Source of the DNA: Thermotoga sp.
GTDB lineage: Bacteria > Thermotogota > Thermotogae > Mesoaciditogales > Mesoaciditogaceae
DNA: 61,525 nucleotides
Assembly: GCA_020722015.1 (NCBI GenBank)
Contig: DYLQ01000007.1
Coordinates: 9,454 to 70,978 of the forward strand
Direction: 5' to 3'
Shown: piece by piece, positions 29,389-37,857 of the stretch
How the letters are laid out: the number at the start of each line of letters is the position of its first letter
Position numbering within the stretch: the first letter of the stretch is position 1
Program-made: the position numbers and the translations under genes
Notes under the pieces: model-generated
Database searches by the model: none
Told to the model about the DNA's origin: nothing
What the model saw: only the letters and a program-made list of their open reading frames with translations

Positions 29389-30698
29389 TTTTCTGACCTC
29401 ACACCTCTGAGAAAACTTCTTGCAAATCCAACGGTATAAAATGATCCGGTTATAACGACAATTGAGTTTTCCTGTTTTGAAACGTCCATACAAACATCTG
29501 TTGCGTCTTCAATGTCTTTTATAAAACTGATGTTATCATGACCTCTAACGGCCCAATTGTAAATTGAAAACGGATCGCTTGCTCTTTCGTTTCTCGGCGA
29601 CGTTATGTAAATTCGCTTGAAAATTGGAGCCACGATATCGATCATGCGTTTGTAATCTTTATCATTTAAAATGCCAATCACAGCGTTGATCTCACGGTTT
29701 TGAAAATAAAGTTTCAAATTTTTCTTAAGCATTTCCATCGCCGGAGCATTATGGGCAACATCCAAAATAATTTTTAAATCCGATGGAAACCATTCAAATC
29801 TTCCTTCCCAAGAGTTGGTGAAAATCGTCTTGTAAATTTTTTCTTGGTTCATTTTCAAAAATTCAATTTCGTCAAGGTATTCAATAGCCGCTAAAGATAT
29901 CGCCATGTTGTTTATAGCTGCCAGTCCATTCATCCTTGTTTCAAGAGGTAAATTCCATTTCTTACCAACAAAGTCAAAAGCGTTCCTCGCAAATTCTACC
30001 CTTTTGATGATATACCTGAAGTCTTTGCCGATCCTTCTAACCTCAGAATTCATTTCTCTTGCTCTTGCCTCTATTATTTTGAGAGGTTCTTTCTTAAATT
30101 CACCCGTTATAACCGGTGAATGTTCTTTTATTATGCCAGATTTTTCAAAAGCTATTTGAGATAAAGTGCCACCAAGTACATTCATGTGATCGTAATCGAC
30201 GATTGTTATAACAGAACAAAGTGGATCGTCGACAACATTTGTGGCATCAAATCGACCACCCATTCCAACTTCAGAAACAACCACATCGACTTTTTGTAAT
30301 TTGAAATACAGAAAAGCCATGGCTGTCACTATTTCAAAGAAGGTAGGTTTCATGCCAGGAATCTTAGACATCTCTTCAGCTTCCCTTGAAACGATCTCAT
30401 ACATAGAAACACAATTTTCTTCTGATATGAAAAGATCGTCTATTCTTATTCTTTCTCTAAAAGATTCAAGATGAGGAGAAAAATAAGTACCGACTTTAAA
30501 ACCATGAGCAGTCAAAAGTCTACCGATGGTCCTTGTTACGGTGCCTTTCCCATTCGTACCCGTAACATGAATGTACTTGAAATCCTTTTGTGGATTCCCA
30601 AGTCTTTCGAGCAATTTTTCTATTCTTTCAAGACCCAATTTTATCTTATTTTCCGGATGAAAGGAAAACAATTTCTCCAACATTTCATCGTATTTCAC
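29385..30698 (-). CDS. folC: Folylpolyglutamate/dihydrofolate synthase
   Basis: Mur-ligase-family enzyme adding glutamate to folates, possibly also making dihydrofolate. 437 residues; P-loop VTGTNGKGTVTR, GTYFSPHLESFRERIRID, VSEVGMGGRFDATN and DYDHMNVLG are family motifs; C-terminal DVAHNAPAM matches the Mur-type signature. GTG start behind AAAGGA, 4 bases after valS. Operon order valS-folC is common in other bacteria. Confidence 0.95.
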   Translation of the reverse strand: MKYDEMLEKLFSFHPENKIKLGLERIEKLLERLGNPQKDFKYIHVTGTNGKGTVTRTIGRLLTAHGFKVGTYFSPHLESFRERIRIDDLFISEENCVSMYEIVSREAEEMSKIPGMKPTFFEIVTAMAFLYFKLQKVDVVVSEVGMGGRFDATNVVDDPLCSVITIVDYDHMNVLGGTLSQIAFEKSGIIKEHSPVITGEFKKEPLKIIEARAREMNSEVRRIGKDFRYIIKRVEFARNAFDFVGKKWNLPLETRMNGLAAINNMAISLAAIEYLDEIEFLKMNQEKIYKTIFTNSWEGRFEWFPSDLKIILDVAHNAPAMEMLKKNLKLYFQNREINAVIGILNDKDYKRMIDIVAPIFKRIYITSPRNERASDPFSIYNWAVRGHDNISFIKDIEDATDVCMDVSKQENSIVVITGSFYTVGFARSFLRGVRSEK

Positions 30699-30702
30699 AA
30701 AA

Positions 30703-33285
30703 TCATTCCTTTAACTTTCTTAGCATATTATCAAGCCTTTTGAGAGTTTTTTCTATCTCTGACTTTTCATTTTTATTCTTTTCTACAACATCCGTTGAAG
30801 CTTTTTTCAAAAATTCCTCATTTGAAAGACGCGTATCTAATTTTCTGTACTCTTCGGTAGCCTTAACTATTTTAGAATTCAACCGAACTATTTCATCGTT
30901 GAAATCAAAATGTTCATCCATGACCACGAATATTTCCACATCTGAATTTAGGGCTGCCGTCATGCCTTTTTTAGGTTTCATTCTTGATGTCTCAACGTTT
31001 TGAGCATTCACGAGTTTTGATATGTAAAGTTCAAACGGAGAATCTTTTGGCCAATTTGACTTGCCAACTATCACGATATTTATCTTGGAGGAAGGCAGTA
31101 GGTCAAGATCGGATCTCACATTTCTTATGCCTCTTATGGTTTCCATTAAAAAATCAAAATTATCATCTTGAAAATAAAATTCTGGTTTTCCAACCGGCCA
31201 GTTGGAGTTTATCAGAAAGCCGTCAAAAAAATTCGACCAAATTTCTTCCGATATGAATGGCATGAAAGGATGAAGAAGTTTCAAACTTTGTTGCAAAACG
31301 TGAAGAAGCACTTGCTGGGTATTTTCTCTGAGTTTTGGATCTTCAAGTTGTACCTTCGAAAGTTCTATGTACCAATCACAAAAATCTCCCCAAAAGAAAT
31401 CGTAAATTGCATGGGCCGCTATGTTGTAGTCGTAAGATTCAAAAGCGTTTGTGACTTTGTCTATAACCACGTTAAGCCTTGATAAAATCCACCTATCGGC
31501 CATGGTTAAACCTTGGACATCCTGAATTTTTACATTTGGTGTGTTCATTTCAACGAAGTGACTCGCATTCCATATCTTATTGGCAAAATGCATGTACGAT
31601 TCAAAAGCACGCTCATCAAGATTTATATCTCTTCCCTGCGCTGCGAGCATTGCAAGTGTCATTCTCATGGCATCGGCACCGTATTTTTGTATCACTTCGT
31701 TTGGATCTATTCCATTTCCCAAAGATTTTGACATTTTTCTCCCAAACTTATCGCGAACAAGTTGATGAATGTAAACGTCATGGAATGGTACCTCTTTCAT
31801 GAATTCAATTCCCATGACTATCATCCTTGCAACCCAAAAAAAGATTATGTCAAAGCCAGTCACGAGTAAGTCGGTAGGATAAAACTTTTTTAAATCTTCT
31901 GTGTTTTCAGGCCAGCCGAGGGTTGAAAACGGCCATAATGCAGAAGAAAACCATGTATCAAGCACATTCGGATCTTGATGTATATGAGTTGATCCACAAA
32001 GTTCACATCTATCCGGATCTGTTTCAGACACGGTAAGATGACCGCAATCATCGCAATACCAAACTGGAATTCTATGTCCCCACCAAAGTTGCCTTGATAT
32101 GCACCAATCGTGAACATCTTCCATCCAATTTAAATAAACCTTTTCCCATCGTTCGGGATGAAATTTAACTTTTTTGTCTTTAACCGCCTGTATCGCCGGC
32201 TCCGCAAGCGACTTCATACTGACGAACCACTGATCGGATATTTTAGGTTCTACAACGGTATGACATCTGTAACAATGACCAACGGAATGATCGTAGTTTT
32301 CAACTTTGACAAGGTATCCACCATTCTTGAGATCCGCAAGTACGGCTTTTCTGGCCTGTTCTCTGCTTAGTCCTTTGTAGGGTCCGTCAAAAGATATCTT
32401 CGCTTCATCATCGAGTACTTCTATTACTTCAAGTTTATGTTTTTTGCCAATCTCAAAATCGTTTGGATCATGCGCCGGAGTAATTTTCAAAGCACCCGTT
32501 CCAAAGGTCATATCCACATACTCGTCTGCTATTACCGGAATTACACGTCCTACAAGTGGAAGAATCGCATGCTTTCCGATGATGTCTTTATATCTTTCGT
32601 CCTTCGGATTAACGGCTATGGCCGTATCGCCAAGCATCGTTTCAGGCCTTGTTGTTGCGACGATAACCTCGTTACCTTCCTGAAGTGGATATCTTACATA
32701 GTAAAGTTCTGAATGTTCGTTTTCGTATTCTACCTCTTCGTTTGACAAGACGGTGCCACAACTTGGACACCAATTTATCATGTATTTACCTTTATATATA
32801 AGACCCTTTTTGTAAAGCGAGACAAACACCTTCCTTACGGCTTTGCTTAGCCCTTCATCGAGGGTAAACCTTTCTCTCGACCAATCACAGGACGCTCCCA
32901 TGGATTTGATCTGATCCTTTATCCTGTTTTTATAATCTTGAGCCCATTCCCATGTGATTTTAACGAATTCATCATAACCTATTTCTTCCTTGGTTTTTCC
33001 TTCTGAGTTAAGCCTTTTGACGATTATATTTTGGGTTGCGATACCGGCATGATCTTCTCCTGGAAGCCATAAAGTTTCTTTACCTTTCATTCTTTGATAT
33101 CTTATGGCAATATCTTGAAGCACTATGTTAAGTGCATGACCAACATGGAGTACATTTGTTATATTCGGGGGTGGGATAACCATGGAAAATTTTCCATTTC
33201 CTGAATGCGGAGCAAAAAAACCTCTTTCTTCCCATTGCTTATACCATTTTTTCTCACTTTCTTGAGGTGAATAAAACTTATCCAA
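30703..33285 (-). CDS. valS: Valyl-tRNA synthetase
   Basis: Class I aminoacyl-tRNA synthetase. 860 residues with HIGH-type LHVGHAL, zinc-binding Cys clusters (NWCPSCGT; CDDCGH), editing domain ATTRPETMLGDTAIAVNP, KMSKS in GRKMSKSLGNG, and a C-terminal coiled coil. The frame is open back to 33351, but that part is encoded by a Shine-Dalgarno site (AAGGGAGGGAG) and a hairpin and is not family-like. The first plausible start is TTG 33285 (LDKFYSPQESEKKW), which lies 22 bases beyond the Shine-Dalgarno site unless the hairpin folds and brings them together. Confidence 0.95.
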   Translation of the reverse strand: MDKFYSPQESEKKWYKQWEERGFFAPHSGNGKFSMVIPPPNITNVLHVGHALNIVLQDIAIRYQRMKGKETLWLPGEDHAGIATQNIIVKRLNSEGKTKEEIGYDEFVKITWEWAQDYKNRIKDQIKSMGASCDWSRERFTLDEGLSKAVRKVFVSLYKKGLIYKGKYMINWCPSCGTVLSNEEVEYENEHSELYYVRYPLQEGNEVIVATTRPETMLGDTAIAVNPKDERYKDIIGKHAILPLVGRVIPVIADEYVDMTFGTGALKITPAHDPNDFEIGKKHKLEVIEVLDDEAKISFDGPYKGLSREQARKAVLADLKNGGYLVKVENYDHSVGHCYRCHTVVEPKISDQWFVSMKSLAEPAIQAVKDKKVKFHPERWEKVYLNWMEDVHDWCISRQLWWGHRIPVWYCDDCGHLTVSETDPDRCELCGSTHIHQDPNVLDTWFSSALWPFSTLGWPENTEDLKKFYPTDLLVTGFDIIFFWVARMIVMGIEFMKEVPFHDVYIHQLVRDKFGRKMSKSLGNGIDPNEVIQKYGADAMRMTLAMLAAQGRDINLDERAFESYMHFANKIWNASHFVEMNTPNVKIQDVQGLTMADRWILSRLNVVIDKVTNAFESYDYNIAAHAIYDFFWGDFCDWYIELSKVQLEDPKLRENTQQVLLHVLQQSLKLLHPFMPFISEEIWSNFFDGFLINSNWPVGKPEFYFQDDNFDFLMETIRGIRNVRSDLDLLPSSKINIVIVGKSNWPKDSPFELYISKLVNAQNVETSRMKPKKGMTAALNSDVEIFVVMDEHFDFNDEIVRLNSKIVKATEEYRKLDTRLSNEEFLKKASTDVVEKNKNEKSEIEKTLKRLDNMLRKLKE

Positions 33286-33318
33286 AAAAATCGTGGTCGT
33301 TAGACCACTCCCTCCCTT
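33284..33318 (-). promoter_or_regulatory. Shine-Dalgarno, hairpin and T-run in front of valS
   Basis: On the minus strand AAGGGAGGGAG (33318-33308) is followed at once by a 6-bp hairpin GTGGTC-TAAC-GACCAC (33308-33293), then GA and seven T, running into the TTG at 33285. It looks like a short intrinsic terminator placed between ribosome site and start. It could be a termination or attenuation element after the MFS gene, or a structured translation start. Confidence 0.55.
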
Positions 33319-33347
33319 CAAAAAATGGAACACTGACAAATGATCTT

Positions 33348-34691
33348 TCAATGTATTTTATCATAATTTTTCTTGAGTGGCCAAATTGATTTGAGTTTTG
33401 TCATCATCTTTGTCATTTGACCATCTTTCGATCTGTAATTTGAAATCGGCATGGCCGTGTTTAATTTATGTATCAATCTTTCTCCCAAAAAGAGAACAAT
33501 TATTCCAGATGTAAAAGCAGTTACATATCCAAATTCAAGGGCCATGTATCCCGAAATGAAAGATGCCACTATTACGGCAAAATTTATGACGACGTTGAAT
33601 AATCCTATTATACGTCCACGATCTGTCGGAAGTGCAAGATTTGTAACGTGTACTGTCGTCGGTATGTAAAAAAAAGGCCATGTGAATCCAATTATCAAAA
33701 ATGCGACGATGGTTATCCAAACTCCAAATGGCATTATATAGCCTGAAACGGCTATTGAAGAAAACAAGAAAATTCTTGTCCATAGGGCAGTTCTCACAAG
33801 AATCGAATCTTTAACCTTGCTTGTAATTTTATTTGTCAAAAAATAAGCTGTATTTGTTAGAATGTTGTTAAAACCATATATCATAAAAATCGTACCGCTG
33901 CTTATTTTCAATATCTCGTTTAAATATATAGAGAATATAGAAAAAATCATATTTGCACCGAAAAAAATCATGAATATACTTAACATGTATTTCCCAGTCT
34001 CCACTTTAAAACCCTTAAAATTAAAGGGGGAAAAGATATTATGAGGTAAAGCGGCAACGTGATCGGCAAGGGAATGCATGTTAGGGAAAATCCTCTTGCT
34101 TTTAAAAGTTTTCAAAACTTTTTCCTTTTTTATGTATCCAGCAGAAAGAATGGTCGATACACCCAAAAGTAAAGACGCTATTATGAATATCCATCTCATT
34201 TTTTCGGCACTTTGTGTTATAAACGGGAAATATGAAAGCCAGAAACCACCTATAAACGTTCCTACCGTAACGCCGACACTGTTGAAGAGATTCATTGTGT
34301 TTATTCTTTTCCTGTAAAGATCCTCATCAAATTTCTTGTTCAAATATATCGTTATTGTAGGTCCCATCATGGCGGCGAAAATACCAAGTATCAAGGCAAA
34401 AATATAATAAAAATATATATTTCCAACGATTGTCATCAATATGGTCACAACCGCATCTGTAACGGCGCTTACGAAAACAACTTCAAAGAAATGTTGGTAT
34501 TTATCAAGAATAACGCCAACCATCATGGAACCAAAAAGGTTTCCGAGAGCGTAAAATGCAGAAGCAACACTACCGCTGGCGACATTTCCTCCCAATCCTA
34601 TCACAACGAAAAGACTTATGATAACACCTATGGCTCCAAAAGCGGCTCCTTGAAATCCAAAAGATATAAACAATTTTCTTAATTCATTCAA
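33348..34691 (-). CDS. Major facilitator superfamily transporter
   Basis: Inner-membrane secondary transporter of 447 residues with about 12 helices; the loop GVILDKYQH after helix 2 resembles the MFS motif (G-x-x-x-D-K/R). The protein is rich in aromatic helices with a cytoplasmic central loop (KTFKSKRIFPNMHS). TTG 34691 is 9 bases after AGGGAG. Substrate cannot be assigned. It lies directly upstream of valS on the same strand. Confidence 0.8.
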   Translation of the reverse strand: MNELRKLFISFGFQGAAFGAIGVIISLFVVIGLGGNVASGSVASAFYALGNLFGSMMVGVILDKYQHFFEVVFVSAVTDAVVTILMTIVGNIYFYYIFALILGIFAAMMGPTITIYLNKKFDEDLYRKRINTMNLFNSVGVTVGTFIGGFWLSYFPFITQSAEKMRWIFIIASLLLGVSTILSAGYIKKEKVLKTFKSKRIFPNMHSLADHVAALPHNIFSPFNFKGFKVETGKYMLSIFMIFFGANMIFSIFSIYLNEILKISSGTIFMIYGFNNILTNTAYFLTNKITSKVKDSILVRTALWTRIFLFSSIAVSGYIMPFGVWITIVAFLIIGFTWPFFYIPTTVHVTNLALPTDRGRIIGLFNVVINFAVIVASFISGYMALEFGYVTAFTSGIIVLFLGERLIHKLNTAMPISNYRSKDGQMTKMMTKLKSIWPLKKNYDKIH

Positions 34692-34809
34692 AATTTCTAT
34701 CTCCCTGAAAATCGATCGATCTATTCTATACTAAATCTTTTTCAAAATGAGATTTGACAAATGATGATTGTCTTACAGATAGTCTCCTTGCCAAAAGATA
34801 GTTCAAGTC

Positions 34810-34835
34810 AAATGACTTCATTTTTAAAGTTGATT
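34810..34835 (-). repeat. 26-bp dispersed intergenic repeat, copy 2
   Basis: Reverse complement of 8176-8201, exact over 26 bases; after one mismatch three more bases agree. On this copy the repeat continues to a TCATTTGACTT dyad. It sits in the 177-base gap between the MFS gene and threonine aldolase, where no gene or clear promoter was recognised. Confidence 0.7.
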
Positions 34836-34868
34836 CAGACATCACACCAAATGAACATCATTTCAAGA

Positions 34869-35903
34869 CTAAATTGGATCGATTTTAGTTTTCAAATACG
34901 TTTTCATCTGTTCGATCACGTACATGATATCCGTTCTGGATACATCCTTGTTGGTCACAAACCTGTATTCGCTGTTTTCCTTCGAATTTATCTTAATACC
35001 GTGCTTTAACATGTAAGAGACAAGATCATCGTCATTCAAACGATTTCTAAACCTGAAAAATACCATGTTTATATCAAGTCTGCCCTTAAAAACTTCTATT
35101 TCATTTAAAGAGTCAAGACCTTCCGCAAGTAAACGGGCATTTTCATGATCCTCACAGAGCCTTGGTATCATTTCTTTGAGTGCGACTATACCTGCGGCCG
35201 CAATTATACCAACCTGTCTCATGCCACCGCCCATTAATTTCCTTCCCTTTCTTGCTTTCTCAACGAATTCTTTTTTCCCCGCAAGAATTGATCCTATCGG
35301 AGCGGCAAGTCCTTTTGAAAGGCAAAACATCACACTATCGACATATTTTGCGATTTCCTTTGCATCCACGCAAAGGGCACATGCTGCGTTGAAAATCCTT
35401 GCTCCATCAAGATGGACAGGTATCTTGTGATGACTGGCAATTTCGTGAATACTTCTCATAGTGTCAACATCTATAACCGTTCCCATACCATGAGCGTTTT
35501 CCAAGCAGATAAGACCTGTCCTTGGAAAATGAATATTTTCTTCTCTTATGAGTTTTTCTACCTCGTGAATGTCAGGATGGCCATTTGTTGATCTGAAAGT
35601 TCTGAGTTGAACACCTGCTATTACGGCCGACGCACCAGCTTCGTGAATCAATATATGTGAGTTATCATCGACTATTACTTCATCACCACGCATGGTATGT
35701 GTAAGAAGGGCAAGTTCATTTCCAAAAGTTCCCGATGGAACAAAAATGGCAGCTTCCTTTCCAACTTTTTCGGCAGCCAACTTTTCAAGTTCGTTTACGG
35801 TTGGATCATCTCCGTAGACGTCATCACCAACTTCCGCTTTAAACATGGCTTCTCTCATTTTGAGAGTTGGTAACGTGACTGTATCACTTCTTATATCTAT
35901 CAT
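34869..35903 (-). CDS. ltaE: Low-specificity L-threonine aldolase
   Basis: PLP enzyme splitting L-threonine and L-allo-threonine to glycine and acetaldehyde. 344 residues; opening IDIRSDTVTLPT, then GDDVYGDDPTVNELE, FVPSGTFGNELAL, HLDGARIFNAA (PLP-binding Asp and Arg) and the PLP lysine in MFCLSKGLAAPIGS. Thermotoga has a well-studied homologue. It lies downstream of the csp terminator and upstream of the 34810 repeat, so it is probably a single-gene unit. Confidence 0.95.
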   Translation of the reverse strand: MIDIRSDTVTLPTLKMREAMFKAEVGDDVYGDDPTVNELEKLAAEKVGKEAAIFVPSGTFGNELALLTHTMRGDEVIVDDNSHILIHEAGASAVIAGVQLRTFRSTNGHPDIHEVEKLIREENIHFPRTGLICLENAHGMGTVIDVDTMRSIHEIASHHKIPVHLDGARIFNAACALCVDAKEIAKYVDSVMFCLSKGLAAPIGSILAGKKEFVEKARKGRKLMGGGMRQVGIIAAAGIVALKEMIPRLCEDHENARLLAEGLDSLNEIEVFKGRLDINMVFFRFRNRLNDDDLVSYMLKHGIKINSKENSEYRFVTNKDVSRTDIMYVIEQMKTYLKTKIDPI

Positions 35904-35921
35904 ACTTTCTCTCCTTTCATC

Positions 35922-35947
35922 AAAAAAGCCCGACGTAAATCGGGCTT
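35922..35947 (-). terminator. Terminator of the cold-shock gene
   Basis: On the minus strand AAGCCCGA, a 6-base loop, TCGGGCTT and then TTTT: a perfect 8-bp stem 20 bases after the csp stop. Confidence 0.9.
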
Positions 35948-35967
35948 CATATGATATTTGCCTGAAT

Positions 35968-36165
35968 TCAAGCCGATCTTACATTCGATGCCTGTTTACC
36001 TTTTGGTCCTTCTGTGATATCAAATACGACTGCTTGATTTTCTTTTAGACTCTTGTAGCCATCCATTTTAATGGCTGAGTAATGGACGAAAATATCATTT
36101 CCATCCTCCATCGTTATGAAACCAAAGCCTTTTTTGGCATCGAACCACTTGACAGTACCTTTCAT
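35968..36165 (-). CDS. csp: Cold-shock protein, RNA chaperone
   Basis: 65-residue OB-fold protein. RNP1 is KGFGFITM and RNP2 is [26 protein letters not shown] is the standard opening. Unlike most family members it ends [11 protein letters not shown] behind GGGAGG. Own promoter region upstream and own terminator, so it is monocistronic. It binds single-stranded RNA and helps transcription or translation; in thermophiles it is often strongly expressed. Confidence 0.97.
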   Translation of the reverse strand: MKGTVKWFDAKKGFGFITMEDGNDIFVHYSAIKMDGYKSLKENQAVVFDITEGPKGKQASNVRSA

Positions 36166-36231
36166 CTATCTTGCCTCCCGAATAAAATTGGTTTTTTCAA
36201 ACCACGATCATATTTTAACACAAAGTGAAAA

Positions 36232-36259
36232 ATTATATACTCGTTCAACAGCGTTGAAC
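36232..36259 (-). promoter_or_regulatory. csp promoter region with dyad GTTCAAC-AGC-GTTGAAC
   Basis: A TATAAT on the minus strand (36237-36232) lies about 70 bases before csp, just downstream of a perfect 7-bp dyad at 36243-36259. The dyad covers the -35 zone and could be an operator. A second -10-like TGTTAAAAT lies closer to the gene. Confidence 0.4.
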
Positions 36260-36283
36260 TAACATAATCAAATGACTCTATTT

Positions 36284-37837
36284 TCAGTTGGTTTGGTATA
36301 CTACCTTCCAACTATTTTCGATTTTAGGCTCAATTATCTTTCGCTCTTTTATGTAATTTACAATCAAATCTGCAATTTGAACTTTAATTTCTTTTATCGG
36401 CTTTTTCCCAAGAAACATAACATATCCTCCATTTCCTCCAGCCTGATAACTGTTTACGGCTATGGTGTATTCCTTACCTTCATCAAGTGGCTTTCCATCT
36501 ATTTCAAGCCTTGCCGCTCTTTTTCCTCTTTCTTTTGTCAAGTCTATCGCATAGGAAATACCTTTGAATATGTTGTATTTGTATCCGGCAAGATCTCCTG
36601 AAGGGACAATCTTCCCATCTTTAAAGTCAAAATAAGATGCTGAATGTTCAATCATATTTCTTATATCAACACCCTTTAGCATGAAAACCTTAAGGGTGTT
36701 CGAAAAGATGTATACTCCCATAACATCCCTTCTGGTTATGATCCCCCTTTCCCAACCGTGGATTTCGGAAGAAAAAATGGCGGTCGCTGATATTTGAGCA
36801 TCAGAATAGTAAAGTTGAACATCATTTATAAGATTCAAAAGTGCCGTCTCGTGCGTTCTTGCATACATAACATCAGGTATAAAAAAATCTCCAGTTGCCT
36901 CTCCTATCGGCTCGTCAAGCCACTTTTGAACGGTAATTTGATATGCTTTTTCTATCCTTAACATTTCTTTGTCAGGTAAATCAAGCTTTAAGAGTTTAAC
37001 TTCACTTGATTCGGTGACCCAACTATCGTTGTATGATAATTTCAAGTCTATTTCTCCAAGCGCTTTTCCCCAGGATGAAGCCATCACAACCGGGATATTT
37101 TTTACCTTTGTGGCGAAAGATTTATGCTGGTGTCCAAAAATGTAGGCGGAAACACCTTCCAAAGTGTTTACCATTTCATATCCCTGATTCTCGCCGGTCA
37201 ATTCAGATATAATCTCCCCACTATCCGGATCTCTTTCAAATCCACCATGATATCCAACTATTATCACATCTACCCCTGAATTCTTCAAATCACGGATATA
37301 AACTTTGGCGGTTTCGATGGGATCTAAAAATTCGATATCTTCTATGTATTCAGGTTCTTCCCAAAACGGTATGTATTTAGTCGTAAGACACAGATAAGCC
37401 ACTTTAGGACCTTCATCGAAGTTAAAAAGTACGTAACCATTTCCAAAGACTGGTTTCCCATCTGATTTACGAACTAAATTTGCAGACGTGATCGGAAATG
37501 TAGCCTCAGAAATGGCCTTTTCAAGTATCTTCCTTCCAAAATTGAATTCATGATTTCCAACAGTCATAGCATCGCACTTCAGATAATTAAGCGCTTTTAT
37601 CGTTGGATCTTCATCAGAACTATCCACAGTTCCGTGGTAATACTCCAAAGGAGAACCTTGAATAGAGTCACCATTGTCTAAATAAAGTACATGACTTTTT
37701 GTCATTCTTACGTTTTTTATCACGGTAGAAATTCTTGCCAAGCCATAATCGGTTGGACGTTTGGTAATGTAATCTATTGAAAATATGTATCCGTGAATGT
37801 CAGTTGTTGTAAGAATTGTTAAATCAAAGTTTTTCAC
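36284..37837 (-). CDS. 5'-nucleotidase/cyclic phosphodiesterase family protein
   Basis: UshA-type two-domain metallophosphoesterase, 517 residues. Metal motifs are intact: TTDIHG, DNGDSIQGSP, TVGNHEFNFG, IVGYHGG and IFGHQHKS. The C-terminal 5'-nucleotidase domain carries the substrate-stacking region (NSYQAGGNGGYVMF). Unlike UshA there is no signal peptide, so it should act in the cytoplasm on nucleotides or related phosphoesters. The ATG lies 21 bases after the stop of the DedA fusion gene on the same strand. Exact substrate unknown. Confidence 0.9.
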   Translation of the reverse strand: MKNFDLTILTTTDIHGYIFSIDYITKRPTDYGLARISTVIKNVRMTKSHVLYLDNGDSIQGSPLEYYHGTVDSSDEDPTIKALNYLKCDAMTVGNHEFNFGRKILEKAISEATFPITSANLVRKSDGKPVFGNGYVLFNFDEGPKVAYLCLTTKYIPFWEEPEYIEDIEFLDPIETAKVYIRDLKNSGVDVIIVGYHGGFERDPDSGEIISELTGENQGYEMVNTLEGVSAYIFGHQHKSFATKVKNIPVVMASSWGKALGEIDLKLSYNDSWVTESSEVKLLKLDLPDKEMLRIEKAYQITVQKWLDEPIGEATGDFFIPDVMYARTHETALLNLINDVQLYYSDAQISATAIFSSEIHGWERGIITRRDVMGVYIFSNTLKVFMLKGVDIRNMIEHSASYFDFKDGKIVPSGDLAGYKYNIFKGISYAIDLTKERGKRAARLEIDGKPLDEGKEYTIAVNSYQAGGNGGYVMFLGKKPIKEIKVQIADLIVNYIKERKIIEPKIENSWKVVYQTN

Positions 37838-37857
37838 AAAAACACCTCGAAAATCTT

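Noticed and set aside
33280-33350. T-box riboswitch before valS
   Set aside because: The leader is too short and lacks the T-box sequence and specifier stem; only a single short hairpin is present.
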